DNA of 64,000 bases from Pelobates cultripes (GCA_933207985.1 OW240917.1:241442926-241506925); one strand, 5' to 3'. Shown: positions 12,301 through 51,968, numbered from the stretch's first letter. The notes: a model not told the origin generated them from the letters alone. Numbers and translations: made by a program.

Positions 12301-15300
12301 AATCAATCTTTGACTTTAGCTCAATTGGAGAATTTTTCCAAATCGGCTATTTTGGCCTGCATTTTTCAAATCCGATGCAGAGTTTGTTAAATAAACCCAT
12401 TAGTGTGTTGGATATTGCAGGGGTCGGGGGAGCCCGTGGAGTTTGAGCAGGAATAATACAGAGAGCAGAGACAGTGGATGAGCAGGTTTCCCATAGATGA
12501 GAATATGCAGTTTTTGCCTCTCACACAGAGGCTGGCGGGTCAGTTACAGAACGAACAAGTGAAATGAGCTTAGTGCTCAATGAATAGGGTTTAAGCCTCC
12601 TCCCCACTGCGAGGCTGAGAGGGGCTCTGGGCCCAGCGGGACTCCAGGACCATTCACACGCCCTTTCACTGCTCCCCCCCCAGACAGAAAGGGGTCTCCT
12701 GAAGCAGGGGGAAAGTGTGCAGTCTGCGCAGAGATGGCTGTTGCTACGAACCGACAGGGAAATGGCAGTTTGGTCACACACGGGTCCCAGAGACGTCCAT
12801 CATTATGTCACTAATACACTGTGACACCATCGCACAAAGGGTAATTGAGTGTCACAGCAGGTAACTAGCCGGTCTGCAGCAGAAGGGGGGAGCCTTTAAA
12901 TAAGGGGCTTAATCCCCTCTTCAATTTATCCTGCACAGATCTGTACATTGATACCCTGCCCTTGTATGAGTCTTTCTCTTATCCCAAAAGCTTACAATCT
13001 AATAGGCTTCGGGATTAGGGCAGACGTTTGTGATTGTCTCTGATGTGTGAATGGTTACTTGGAATCCCTGTGTGCACTTTCCTTGAGTAAGTCACTGTAT
13101 CAGTTTCTGGCTTAGATGCTAAAAATCAGTTTTCAAATCATGATCTCTCTTGGGGAGCTATTTAATAAAAGCTATGAATTGTGGGAAAAAATGAAAAAAA
13201 ACAAAAAACGCTATAAATGTAAAACTTTAAGTTAAAAAGAAGCAAAATTATTTTCTAGAGTGAGATCAAGATGGTGATAGCCAAAAAGCAAATATCATAA
13301 TGTGGTAAATACTATTTCTATTATTATAAATATAATTTATATTTATAAAATATCTCTATACAAATAATGGAGAATAGAAAGAGAATTGCAAATTTAGGAT
13401 AGAACTGCCAAAATGAAAAAATAGCCAAATTTCTCCCTCATTTATCTGCTTCAGTCTAAAACGTGCAATTTCCTTGTTAATTCTTAAAAAAATCCCAGTT
13501 TATTTAATAAAAGTGTCTATACATGTGTGAATCACTGTTCTTTAACTCTTTAAGGACTGGACTGTTTTTGCAATGTTGTACATTTGCGACCAGGCCTCTT
13601 TTTACACTTTTGTGGTGTTTGTGTTTAGCTGTAATTTTCCGCTCTCTCATTTACTGTTCCCATACAAATTATAAATTGGTTTTTTTCAGGACAAAAAGGG
13701 CTTTCTTTACAAACCATTATTTATATAATCTCATGTAATTTAATTTAAAAAAAAATAAAAAAAAATATGATGAAAAATTGAAAAAAATAAAAAAAATTTG
13801 ACTTTTATTAGAAACATAGAATGTGACGGCAGATAAGAACCATTCGGCCCATCTAGTCTGCCCAATTTTCTAAATACTTTCATTAGTCCCTGGTCTTATC
13901 TTATAGTTAGGATTGCCTTATGCCTATCCCACGCATGCTTAAACTCCTTTACTGTGTTAACCTCTACCACTTCAGCTGGAAGGCTATTCCATGCATCCAC
14001 TACCCTTTCAGTAAAGTAATACTTCCTGATATTATTTTTAAACCTTTGTCCCTCTAATTTCTTGAAAAATCTTTTACTCATCTACAAGAGCGAATGAAAA
14101 AACTGCTAAATAGATTCAAAATTTTGTCCTGAGTTTAAAAATATCCAGTGTTTACATGCTTTTTTTTTTTGCATGTTATAGGGCTATAGGTACAAGTAGG
14201 ATATTGCGGTTTCAAAACATACATTTTTAAAATTTATCAATAGTGACATTGTAACACTATTATCTGTCATAAATCTCTGAATAACACCCCACCCAACACT
14301 GGCCAAAGTTAGCGTTCATATTTGTTTGTGTGTGAAAAAAGTAAAAAACTAAATTGAACGCTAATGTTGGCCAGTGTTTGTGACTAAGTGGCTACTAAAA
14401 AAGAATGGACATACCCCATTTGCAATACTTTGGGTTTTTTAATAGCCACTTAGTCACAAACACTGGCCAAAGTTAGCGTTCATATTTGTTTTTGTGTGAA
14501 AAAAAGCAAAAAACTAATATTTGGCCAGTGTTTGTGACTACTAAGAAAGACTGGACATACCCCACTTGCAATACCTTGGGTTGTCTACTTTTGCAAATGG
14601 TATGCCATCATGGGGGTAATTCTCATTCCTGGGTTACCATACGCTCTCAAAGGCAACGTAACCAACCTGGCATTTTTCAATGTAAAAATATTTGACCCAT
14701 ATATTTGACCCTGTAACTTTCAAAAACGCTATAAAACCTGTACATGGGGGGTACTGTTATACTCAGGAGACTTTGCTGAACACAAATATTAGTGTTTCAA
14801 AACAGGAAAACGTATCACAACAATTATATCATAAAAGTGATGTTTGTGTGTGAAAAATGCAAAACATAAGTCACTTTTACTGACAATATCATCGCTGTGA
14901 TATGTTTTACTGTTTTGAATCACTAATATTTGTGTTTAGCGAAGTCTCCCGAGTAAAACAGTACCCCCCATGTACAGGTTTTAGGGTGTCGTAGAACGTT
15001 ACAGGGTAAAATACAATGCTAGCAAATTAAATTCTCTGGACATTCGGCCTGGGTTGGCAGGCAGGTCCCTCAAATTGCAATCATTAAAATTAATTATGTA
15101 AAAATATTGCATAAATACGCAGGTAGAATTTAAATATATATGCATATTTCTATATTTGAAGTCTACGTGTATATTTATATAATTATTTATATATACATAG
15201 ATATATATACAATTTCATTCTAAGTGTATTTTGATATAAAAATATATTACTATCAAAATACAGTTAGAATAAAATTTCATATAGATTTTTTTAAATGTTT

Positions 15301-15468
15301 TATTATTTTTACATGTTTTTATTTAATTTGAATTACTTATTTGTATTTTATAATATTTATTTACAATATATATAATTATATATATTATACATGTGTAATT
15401 TAATAAGTGTATTTTTATATTAATATAAAAATACACTTAGTATGACATTATAAATATGATATATAAAC

Positions 15469-15539
<71 letters not shown>

Positions 15540-18065
15540 TATATACACATAATTTTTTTTTATAAATATGGGGGGTTCAGTTACTCCACCCAGCCATATC
15601 ATGTTAAATGAACATTATAGGGTCAGGAACACAAACATCTATTCCTGACCCAATAGTGTTTAACCCACCATTTAAGTGGCTTATCCCCATATAAAAGTTT
15701 AAAACTCACCTTTTTTCCAGCGACGTGCGGGTCTGCTGGCGCTGGCTCCGCCCCATTTGAGACCATGGGGACGCTGAATGTCAGGGCTGCTTTTTCAGCA
15801 GCACTGACCCAGGAAGCACCTTCAGTGGCCATCAAAGGAGTGGCCACTTGGAGGTATCCCTAGAGGCAATGTAAACACAGCCTCTGAAAAGGCAGTGTTT
15901 GCATTAAAAAAGCCTGAAGGGAGCTATTATACTCACCAAAACAACTACATTAAGCTGTAGTTGTTCTGTGACTATAGTGTCCCTTTAAGACCACCACTAC
16001 TCCTCCGTATCCCAATATCGGTGGATCCTACACTAATTTTAACATGGGAGACAAATAATGCTAGTACTGTGTTTCCCATGTTAAAATTAGTGTAGGATCC
16101 ACCGATATTGGGGTACTGTGGAGTAGTGATGTGCTTAACATGATATGGCCGGACGTTATAACTGAACCCCCATATTTGTTTGCTGAGATAGGTGATTTTA
16201 AGTAGCCTTGTAAAATGTAAAACTATTTCCGTGTGCGCTGTTCCTTAATCCGTATTTTGTATAAATTTTCGGCTCTACGGCAGCACTATTCCTGTAAAAT
16301 GCATGTTCCGGGTGTGACCCCGATTCCCTTTCTTTCTATGATTCACTGTTCTTGCCATTACCTATTAAAATAAATCTTTTTGAACATTTAGCTATTCGTA
16401 AATATGTTTGTAACATACTATAGGTTTAATGCTGGAGGAATGCCCAGTCTCCTGGTGACAATTTATTCCACCATCTGGATGGACAGATAAATGGTCACAA
16501 TAATTTTTAATTTTTTTTATTGCTTTTCCCCAATAAATGCTGGCAACGTATCATGGAGTTCTACCCTTTCTCCATCAGAAGTTTGAACTGTTCCAGTACT
16601 GAGGAACATTTAATTCTATGTTAGTGTATATTCTATATTAATATATGTGTGCTACTTGTATGCTTTCTATTACAGCCACACGGGAATCAGCATTCGTTCA
16701 CGCCATTGCCTCCGCTGGGGTGGCATTTGCAGTGACCCGATCCTGTGCGGAAGGTAGCTCCACCATATGTGGTTGTGACTCCCATCACAAAGGCTCCCCC
16801 GGTGACGGCTGGAAGTGGGGTGGCTGCAGCGAAGACGCTGACTTTGGAGTCCTGGTTTCCCGCGAATTCGCCGATGCAAGAGAGAATCGTCCAGACGCCC
16901 GATCAGCCATGAACAGACACAACAATGAGGCAGGACGAGCGGTGAGTAAACATGAAAAAACAAAAAACTAAACAGTAACACAAGCAGAATAGTCTAACAA
17001 TGCAATAATAAAACAAATTTAGACATGATAAATGACTATGTATAGTAAACAGCTAAATTACTGAACATAATAGACGAGAGTTTTATTACAACACACATTT
17101 TTAAGGGGAACCATCCTTTGTCTTTAAAGAAAACTAAGAAACGACCACTAAAGTCACCCAGACCACTTCAGGTCAATGAAGTGGTCTGGGTGCCAGGTCC
17201 CCCAGGTTTTAACCCTGCAGCTGTAAACATAGCAGTTTCAGAGAAACTGCTATATTTACATTACAGGGTTAATCCAGCCTCTAGTGGCGGTCTTCCTGAC
17301 AGCTGCTAGAGGCGCTTCTGCAATGCTCAATGCGAAAATCACCTTACCTCACCTTAGGAGAGGTGGGGAAAGTTTATAAAGCACAATTCTGGTGCAAAGT
17401 CTTAAATGTGTCTAAACAAGAAACATTCAATTGGTTTCCACAATAACTGCTCCATATTTAGAAGGTTTCTCCTTATACATACGGTATATACAGATAATTC
17501 ATATCAGATATACTTGGCAATACGGTTTTGACTTTTATTGCTTTTTTACCACTGACCAAAAAACAAACTTGTTTTTCTTCCTTAGACCATCCTAGACCAC
17601 ATGCACTTGAAATGCAAGTGCCATGGTCTTTCTGGCAGCTGTGAGGTGAAGACCTGCTGGTGGTCGCAACCAGACTTCCGAGCCATTGGCGACCATTTGA
17701 AGGATAAGTACGACAGTGCGTCAGAGATGTCTGTGGAGAAACATCGGGAGTCACGTGGTTGGGTGGAAACCCTCAGGGCCAAGTACTCCTTATTTAAACC
17801 TCCCACGGAGAGGGATCTGGTCTATTATGAGAACTCGCCTAACTTCTGTGAACCAAACCCGGAAACTGGCTCTTTCGGAACCAGAGGACGTTCTTGCAAC
17901 GTGACATCGCATGGAATAGATGGCTGTGATCTCTTGTGTTGTGGACGAGGCCACAACACGCGCACAGAGAAGCGCAAGGAGAAATGTCACTGCGTTTTCC
18001 ACTGGTGTTGCTATGTGAGCTGTCAGGAATGTGTGCGAATTTACGATGTCCATACCTGCAAGTAA
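232..18065 (+). CDS. Wnt3: Wnt3 secreted signalling protein (4 coding exons, spliced)
   Basis: The spliced product is 354 residues (exons 232-308, 8858-9099, 16676-16941, 17586-18065), close to the 355 of mammalian WNT3. Wnt3 is a lipid-modified secreted ligand that binds Frizzled and LRP5/6 and activates beta-catenin signalling in gastrulation, limb and neural development. Seen in sequence: an N-terminal hydrophobic signal peptide with likely cleavage before GYPIWW; the cysteine-rich Wnt core; the hairpin CHGLSGSC with the serine (about residue 211, codon at 17631) that Porcupine acylates in this family; N-glycosylation sites NCT (exon 2) and NVT (exon 4); and the C-terminal cysteine cluster ending [18 protein letters not shown] and AKYSLFK favour Wnt3 over the paralogue Wnt3a. 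Nsf lying next to it, tail to tail, supports this. No frameshift or stop interrupts it. Confidence 0.97.
1690..2250. repeat. Degenerate 59-63 bp tandem repeat derived from a LINE C-terminal motif
   Basis: About nine units, each with a core close to TGGAATAGCCTTCCAGTGGA followed by AAG.CATAAAGG.TAATAG. Spacings between cores near 1721, 1780, 1842, 1902, 1965, 2085, 2148 and 2211 are mostly 59-63 bp, and one unit near 2025 is shortened. Read on the + strand, units encode variants of VVD.WNSLPVE, the same motif found in the LINE fragments at 13811-14083 and 49971-50325. The array therefore looks like an amplified piece of that LINE. Confidence 0.75.
4140..4750. repeat. Minisatellite, 46-bp unit, about 13 copies
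   Basis: The unit combines GAGGGCACTGGAGGAGGCAG with TGTGAGAGCATTGAGGAGAG and a short linker. The same T of GGGTGAG recurs at 4212, 4258, 4304 and 4350, giving a 46-bp period. The unit lacks stop codons on the - strand, and because 46 is not a multiple of 3 the frame rotates with each copy. That produces long artefactual open frames in all three - frames. Confidence 0.9.
4975..5495. repeat. Minisatellite, 30-bp unit, about 17 copies
   Basis: Units such as GGGGAGGCAGTGTAAGAGCG followed by CTGGATGTTT repeat exactly every 30 bases. Variants (GGAGAGGAAG, GGGAAGGTAG) alternate, giving partial higher-order structure near the end. It shares the GGAGGCAGTGT.AGAGC core with the 46-bp array just upstream, so the two arrays are probably related. 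It is not coding and not a CRISPR: the copies are head to tail with no unique spacers. Confidence 0.9.
6092..6168. mobile_element. Short palindromic MITE with TTAACCCCTTAAGGAC ends
   Basis: A 77-bp element begins TTAACCCCTTAAGGACC and ends GTGTCCTTAAGGGGTTAA, with a small inverted centre (GACATGTCACACATGTC). TTAA is present at both ends, as for piggyBac-type target sites. A near-identical copy lies at 46513-46592. Confidence 0.8.
6165..6555. mobile_element. Family A TTAA MITE, rearranged or partial
   Basis: It abuts the previous element. 6165-6240 is one end, a hairpin around ACCACTTCAGCTCATTGAAGTGG. From 6237 the opposite end follows (CTTAAAGGACCACTATAGTG), with internal hairpins such as AGGAAAGCATT...AATGCTTTCCT and the CTCTAGCGGCTGTC motif. 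It matches the fuller copies at 26029-26456 and 55094-55596 but lacks the central part. The CpG-rich stretch is part of the element and not a gene promoter. Confidence 0.7.
7035..7440. mobile_element. Family B TTAA MITE, truncated copy
   Basis: It shares long stretches with the copies at 36447-37002 and 37496-38027, for example CTGCTCTGTAAATTGAACTT and GGTCTAGCAAGCTATTA-like sequence, and the left end AACAACTTTAG.TTAATGAAG. The right terminus is missing and runs into the pyrimidine-rich array. Confidence 0.7.
7440..8262. repeat. Pyrimidine-rich minisatellite (TCCCTTAGTG...CCTCTCC)
   Basis: A degenerate tandem array whose most regular copies near 7840-7980 are about 30-32 bp and contain CCTGTCCCTTAGTGTTCCTC. 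The + strand is almost entirely C and T. Small open frames here are low-complexity artefacts. Confidence 0.8.
8265..8429. mobile_element. 165-bp palindromic MITE (TGTAGCGTGGCCGAGC ends)
   Basis: Left arm TGTAGCGTGGCCGAGCAGAG and right arm CTCTGCTCGGCCACGCTACA are perfect inverted repeats. Inner arms (GGTACAGGAGCTTCTG and CAGAAGCTCCTGTACC) extend the stem to about 60 bp or more. A second copy is at 11275-11446. The pyrimidine tract before it and GAGTGAC...AGGAGGGAGC after it are also shared, so the palindrome may be part of a larger repeat. Confidence 0.8.
8450..8809. mobile_element. Family C TTAA MITE, 5'-truncated
   Basis: It contains CTGACCCTATTGTGTTAAAA and ends TAGTTGTTCTGGTGACTATAG followed by TGTCCCTTTAA at 8809. 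The copy at 15604-15988 matches in order and orientation. It ends 48 bp before Wnt3 exon 2. Confidence 0.65.
8858..9099 (+). CDS. Wnt3: Wnt3 coding exon 2
   Basis: 242 bp. The acceptor is CCCCTTAG and the donor GTAACG at 9100. It starts with the last base of a split Trp codon and ends with the first base of a split Ala codon. It encodes [20 protein letters not shown] through WNCTT to FGPVLDK, the N-terminal part of the Wnt lipid-binding domain with one N-glycosylation site. Confidence 0.97.
9625..10076. mobile_element. Family A TTAA MITE, full-length variant
   Basis: 452 bp with TTAA at both ends. The left end is TTAAAGGGACACTCCAGTGCC and the right end GGTGCCTGGAGTGTCCCTTTAA. Internal landmarks of the family are present: GGCTGTCTAGTAGACAGCC, and GCAGTTTATAAAAACTGC as a local hairpin. 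Confidence 0.8.
10860..11105. repeat. GT-rich minisatellite inside the hAT-like element
   Basis: A degenerate array built from GTGTGTAAGG.TGCATTGTGTG-like units. The open frames on both strands here are low-complexity artefacts. Confidence 0.75.
11275..11446. mobile_element. Second copy of the TGTAGCGTGGCCGAGC palindrome
   Basis: The arms TGTAGCGTGGCCGAGCTCTG and CAGAGCTCGGCCACGCTA are inverted, and the inner arms around GGTACAGG and GTACCC continue the stem. The arm bases differ from the copy at 8265 (CTCTGTATGGTCC against AGAGTGGACC), but each copy keeps its own arms complementary. Confidence 0.75.
13811..14083 (-). pseudogene. LINE (CR1/L2-like) ORF2 C-terminal fragment
   Basis: On the - strand, 14081-13896 encodes a piece with [20 protein letters not shown] then [14 protein letters not shown]. 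The pattern R-V-V-x-x-W-N-S-L-P with a later F-K is the conserved tail of reverse transcriptases of jockey/CR1/L2-type LINEs. The non-coding 3' part (GGCAGATAAGAACCATTCGG) follows. A second copy is at 49971-50325. Both are short 5'-truncated relics. Confidence 0.75.
14706..15016. repeat. Large imperfect palindrome, arms about 140 bp
   Basis: The left arm holds AAAACCTGTACATGGGGGGT and AACACAAATATTAGTG. The right arm holds ACCCCCCATGTACAGGTTTT and CACTAATATTTGTGTT, in reverse order. The centre is near 14857 with a short asymmetric loop. The arms look more than 80 percent identical by eye. Confidence 0.8.
15473..15534. repeat. (AT)n microsatellite
   Basis: An uninterrupted TA dinucleotide run of about 60 bp in Wnt3 intron 2. 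Confidence 0.95.
15604..15988. mobile_element. Family C TTAA MITE
   Basis: It begins TTAAATGAACATTATAGGGT and ends CTATAGTGTCCCTTTAA. Near the left end is the hairpin GGGTCAGGAACACAAACATC / ATTCCTGACCC. TTAA is present at both ends. Confidence 0.75.
15994..16128. mobile_element. 135-bp near-perfect hairpin (CACTACTCC ends)
   Basis: Left arm TATCGGTGGATCCTACACTA followed by ATTTTAACATGGGA; right arm TCCCATGTTAAAAT followed by TAGTGTAGGATCCACCGATA. The ends are CACTACTCC and GGAGTAGTG. The stem is about 55 bp with a loop of roughly 25. It is a typical short palindromic MITE. Confidence 0.8.
16676..16941 (+). CDS. Wnt3: Wnt3 coding exon 3
   Basis: 266 bp. The acceptor is TATTACAG and the donor GTGAGT at 16942. 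It completes the split Ala codon and ends in phase 0 after GRA. It encodes [36 protein letters not shown] and [16 protein letters not shown], all strongly Wnt-like. Confidence 0.97.
16942..17585 (+). other. Wnt3 intron 3
   Basis: A 644-bp intron. About 17125-17325 is a partial family A MITE (hairpin ACCACTTCAGGTCAATGAAGTGGT, then GCAGTTTCAGAGAAACTGC and the CTCTAGTGGCGGTC motif). The rest shows nothing recognisable. Confidence 0.75.
17586..18065 (+). CDS. Wnt3: Wnt3 coding exon 4 (terminal)
   Basis: 480 bp including the TAA at 18063-18065. The acceptor is TTCCTTAG. It begins [19 protein letters not shown], holding the acylated-serine hairpin, and ends [13 protein letters not shown]. It includes the C-terminal cysteine-rich domain that contacts Frizzled and LRP6 in this family. 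Confidence 0.97.
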   Translation, partial: TILDHMHLKCKCHGLSGSCEVKTCWWSQPDFRAIGDHLKDKYDSASEMSVEKHRESRGWVETLRAKYSLFKPPTERDLVYYENSPNFCEPNPETGSFGTRGRSCNVTSHGIDGCDLLCCGRGHNTRTEKRKEKCHCVFHWCCYVSCQECVRIYDVHTCK

Positions 18066-18828
18066 CACACAGGTACCAAAGCTAAAACGTCCGTCTGTCC
18101 ATGTTGGTTGAGATGTCCTCCTATCTTTGTGAAACATTGTCCAACTGTACCATGCAGAGCAGTAGTACTCCAACAAAAAAAAAAAAAAATGGTTTAAAGA
18201 GCAGTAATATAAAAAAATCTCACCTGAATCTAAAAGAAAAAAAAACAGGAAACAATAACAAACAGGTGAAAACCCTGTTGTGTACATGTGGGCAATATAT
18301 CACGCATACCATTTAAAAAAAATATATCCAGTTGACTAAGGATTGAAAATTGCACGTCATTTGCCACTGTCCCAAATCACTGATAAGTTCCACAGCCTCG
18401 ACATATAAAGGAGCCTTTTTGTACTGCTTTAGAGACTTCCTCTTAGGGCACCTAATTTTACTTTCTGCAGGTTTCCACCAGCTGTTAAAAAGCACTGGAC
18501 GTAGAAGATCCAATTCTGAAGTCTTCCGTGCTGCAGACAATATGAGGTCTAGCTGTTGTAAAATAGTCTTAAGGTCTACTGCACCTTTTTTTGTTAAGCC
18601 TGATTGTTACTGGAAACATATTGCAAATTGAAAACTGTAAATGCATCGATCTCTCTGGTAATATTGGTTAAAACAGTCAGCAAGATACTATTTAAAAAAA
18701 GTGATTCACTAATATTTGGTTAGTTCCATGACTCTTAAGTTATTTGGTAGTAGAGGGCCTGAGAGCATAGCATACATTCAGGTGCCAACCTTCAAAAGGA
18801 CAATGTGCAACATTCAGTAGAAGTATTC

Positions 18829-19344
18829 TTAAAGGGACACTATAGATACTATAGTCACCAGAACCACTACAGCTTAATGTAGTGGTTCTGTTGTCTACAG
18901 CCTGTCACTGCAGGGACAACAATGTAAATGCTGCCTTTTCTGAGAAAAAGCAGTGTTTACATTTGGTGCCTAATAACACCTCTAATGACTGTCACTCAGA
19001 CAACTACTAGAGGAACTTCCTGGCTAGGTCCTGCAATCTATGCAGGTCCTATGTTCAGCGTCTCCACGCTCTGCATGGAGAAGCTGAACCCACCCCATAG
19101 AGATACATTGATTTAATGCATCTTTGTGAGGTGATGCTGATCAACACAGCACAGCGTTTTGCCACGCATGCAATAGCCTCCAAATGCTTTCCTATGAGAT
19201 CCAAGATTGATGACCTCAGCCATGGAGAGAGGGCCAGCCACAGCGTTGGTGAAAAGGTAAGTAAATACTTTTTTAATGGAATTCTGAGTGGGGTGGGGGG
19301 CTGGACACCGAAACATGTAGTTCAGCACTCTAGTGTTCCGTTAA
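18829..19344. mobile_element. TTAA MITE (family C-like), full length
   Basis: 516 bp. The left end is TTAAAGGGACACTATAGATA and the right end TCTAGTGTTCCGTTAA, with the hairpin CCACTACAGCTTAATGTAGTGG near the left. It sits in the probable Wnt3 3' UTR or flank, 763 bp past the stop codon. Confidence 0.7.
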
Positions 19345-20512
19345 AATAATTGTGGCAATGACTGGTTTGAGAAGATCATAAATGCATTTGTAATGGCACA
19401 AGAACATTTTAAAGACCTAGTATGAATGTTTATCTTCATGGACTTTCTACCACATCTCAGATTAACGTAGAGAGGAAAGAAAAAACAATAGTAGAAAAGC
19501 TTGAAATATAAACTTCATTAAAAGGCAGGGTTACTGGGTTGTTAAAACAGTATGAAGAATATATGATTGGTCTACATACTTTACCAAATCTTGCCCTTAG
19601 AAAATAAAAATCCACTTTGTCAGTGATCAGAAAACCAGACATAGCCAATAATCTATCCAAAGCTTTGTATTTGATAGGCAAAATCATCAGAATTTTATAT
19701 TCAGATTTTTTTATTTTATTTATTACACAATGTATATATTATACTGTATATCTCTTGTATAAGTTTACCAAGATTATAATATAAATATATATTTGGAAAA
19801 AAAAAAAACCTTGTCAATGTTTGTCTTCTTTAAATGTTTAATTCTTCCTGGATTTCCATTCTATTCTGATAGCTGTGACTATCTTATTCTAAACATTTTT
19901 GGGGGGAGAGGGGAGTGCGGGAGGATTTCCACTTGAAAACCGCAGTGGTGTAACACTGTAAAATGCAGACAGTCGCAAAAATAATGGTCCAGCTTTCAGA
20001 TAAACAGTTCATATTTAATGTATTAATGTTAATATTTGGTTTAGTACAATGGACGATTAGTAGCCATATTTTATTAAGTGATCAAATATAGTGAAAATGT
20101 AATGTATGCAATACAGGACCCCTGAACTCAGTTCAGTACTAGGACATAGCATGTACTGGCCTGCCCAAGAGTGGTGGGAGTTCACTTCTGGGTAGTAAAT
20201 ACCCTTTGTAGCTGCTGTTATTTGCTCCTGTCTCATTAATGATATGCCTGGGGAAGGGTACCACACTTTTACTTCCAGCATGTCGGTAATGGGAGAGGGG
20301 CAAAATTTAGGACATCTGCCGTCGCATCAATCTCAGGCAGGCTGCCTCTTGTAATTCCAGGAGCTGTCCTAACATTAAAGAAAACTTAACTTCTTTAGTC
20401 TTGTGGTGAATATGGCCCTTTGTTTTGTGCTCACAGGAATGCCGTGGTTTGGTCTATACACAACCCAATCTAATAATCAAATTAATACCACACACATCCG
20501 ATAAATAATTTC

Positions 20513-20518
20513 TTTATT
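20513..20518 (-). terminator. Candidate Nsf polyadenylation signal
   Basis: TTTATT on the + strand is AATAAA on the - strand, followed on that strand by an A-rich stretch. It would give Nsf a 3' UTR of about 2 kb. Other AATAAA motifs exist nearby, so this is only a candidate. Confidence 0.3.
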
Positions 20519-21825
20519 GCAGCCATCATCAGCTGCGATAACTCACAGAATATTCATTACAGCATGGGCGACATAAAAATTCACAATAAAAATATACACA
20601 TAACTTGGGACGGAGGGTGGGAAATGTGTTCAAAAAATAAAAATGATCGTCACGGGGCCATGGAGAAGAAAGTGGGCATTAAATAAAAGCAACCACAGAA
20701 TCACATCACTCATTACCAGAAAGGAAAAGCCATGGAGGATGCAGATTAAACTGAGGAAGGAGGCATGGTGGCACCATATTGCCCGAGGATACCGGCCTAG
20801 AATAATAAGCCCACAAAGACATGCAACGGGGAGAGGTATATAAACAGCCAATCTTCCCAGCATATGACTTTCACTTCCTGATCTTCTACAGACCCATGTA
20901 GAATTAGATGACTTTTACTTTCAGATTTTCTAGAAAGTGAAATGCTGGTAGACTACTTCCACTTCCTGATCATCTAGAAAGCCACATGTTGGTAGAATTT
21001 TAACTCTGAAGTATTCGAACCCCCAGTCTGATCAGGTTTGTTCCAAATAATATTCATACAGCTACATTACAACGAACCAGGAGACAGTGAGTTGGCCAGA
21101 TTTACCCTATAACCCAGCACGCTAAAGGTTGGTTCCTCACAAATTTGGGGCAAAATCAACCAAACGCGACAACCGTCCAGCTGGGAAGATGTGCTTGATT
21201 TACAGCAATTGCTACCAAAACACTGGAACATGACCACAGCTTGCCAGAAGCATTCAGACTGCGTAAAGCAGAGAGAGACATTTTTATTTCATGAAAGGGA
21301 AGTGATTTCGAAAGAGTGTGAAGATTTAGTAGAACGGCATGCACGTCCGTGTGACACAAATTTGGAGAGCCAGTGGATAAGGGCTTCAGAAACCGAACTT
21401 CCTGGCAAAGCGGATTTGTGAGGAATGTGACTTGTGAACACGGAATCCAACATTGCGCCGCTCCAGGGGGTACATCTATTCAAACTCTCGGTGGGATATA
21501 TCTCTAAAGACGAAAACAGCAAAGTGGTTAGAAGTTACTAATTCTGGTAAATAAGGGTACTTCAATCTTATAAATTAGAGGGGAGTAAAGAAGTCTAAAA
21601 TCCATAGTATTAGTGGGTAAGCAGTTTTGTTTTCTTTCATGCAAGGACAACACTTTCATTTTCTCTCATATCAACCTCTAAATGTGGATCAGAAGTTAAA
21701 AATGCACATATTACCCCTTCAGAATCTACCTCTACCCCAAAAAAACCTGAAGAGGAGCAGATACATTTCTAATATCGAAGCAGACAGCTGGCACCAGTTG
21801 ATAAAATTCTACCCCCATAGGCCAG

Positions 21826-22045
21826 TCATTAAAAGGTTACTCCAACCACCTTGATCACTGCTGTTTCTAGAAGTGGTTATGGTCCAGCAGTCTGTACTGG
21901 TCTGCAGTAATTTTGTGCAGAAGGATTGTTGCATCACCAGCACACCAGACTTGCCCAGAACTCTGGCTGACTTATGTCAGTTCTGTGCAAAAACTATGGC
22001 TGGTGTCTGATGGGAGATGGAATCCAGTTTGGTGAGCTTCTCCCA
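21826..22045. repeat. Dispersed repeat shared with 63003-63235
   Basis: The order TCCAACCACCTTGATCACTGCTG, then TTTCTAGAAGTGGTTATGG, then a CACCAGCACACC block, then GTCAGTTCTGTGCAAAAACT is reproduced with substitutions and gaps at the right end of the window. Confidence 0.65.
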
Positions 22046-22590
22046 GCACTGGATTGCAGGTAGGTTTACTGTTTCATTGAAAAGTTTATAGAGGGTACCA
22101 ATTGACTAATGCCCAGTACAGTCTTGTATTGTATAAAAAATAAGAAGAGGTTCAGTGTAACCCTTTAACACTTTCTGCAAAGCATTACAAGAAGGGTTAG
22201 AATAGTCTGAGACATAAACATAATAAGGGTTGCGCTATTTGTTGACATTTGATCCCAAAAAGCATTGCAATTTTGTAAAAGTGTGCTACAACATCAAATT
22301 CTAAATATAAATAAAAAGCTGCCAAAGCCAGTGGATCGGAATATAAGTGGGTAGAAGTTCTCACAATTATCTCCTAACAATACAATATCTTCGAATAGTG
22401 TTCAAAGGTGTCGGGTAAGTGTTCAGGTATCAAAAAGCATAACATCCCAAGACATAAATAAGATAAGACTCTGATAGCCAACAGTCAGCTCACAAATCCA
22501 CGATTAAGGAATGTAAAACCACCAACCAGATGGACATCCAGCAAAGTAAGTGGTAGGGACATATTCACCTCATTTCGAATTGCTACTTAC

Positions 22591-51968
<29,378 letters not shown>

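Larger units (their letters stand above)
13540..15070. mobile_element. Compound dispersed repeat with inverted internal copies
   Basis: It starts with CTTTAACTCTTTAAGGACTGG, resembling the TTAACCCCTTAAGGAC MITE ends. It contains a LINE fragment (13811-14083) and then a run of inverted copies. AACACTGGCCAAAGTTAGCG and its complement occur three times between 14295 and 14535, and GTGACTAAGTGGCTA and its complement flank 14390-14455. The exact right end is unclear. Confidence 0.5.
9100..16675 (+). other. Wnt3 intron 2 (contents)
   Basis: This is a 7.6-kb intron. Apart from the repeats listed, 9100-9624 shows nothing recognisable. 11917-13539 is low-copy looking sequence with some CpG around 12590-12740, but no exon or promoter could be supported. 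15071-15472 and 16129-16675 are AT-rich, the latter ending in the exon 3 acceptor TATTACAG. Confidence 0.8.
18066..22590. other. Convergent 3' regions of Wnt3 and Nsf
   Basis: 18066-about 19800 is the probable Wnt3 3' UTR and flank, with a candidate AATAAA at 19603-19608. 19345-20500 is AT-rich without a recognisable gene. About 20500-22590 should hold the Nsf terminal exon and 3' UTR on the - strand, but a final exon encoding the usual short acidic tail was not found. A 76-codon + strand frame at 21191-21421 shows no family resemblance. Confidence 0.6.

Noticed and set aside
12521..12781. 86-codon - strand frame in a GC-richer part of Wnt3 intron 2
   Set aside because: No family resemblance and no consistent splice sites; the local GC content alone explains the open frame.
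8858..18065. Assignment as Wnt3a
   Set aside because: Residues such as [13 protein letters not shown] and AKYSLFK follow Wnt3, and the neighbour is Nsf, as for Wnt3.
21191..21421. 76-codon + strand frame with many charged residues opposite the Nsf 3' region
   Set aside because: No recognisable family, no splice context and length within chance expectation.
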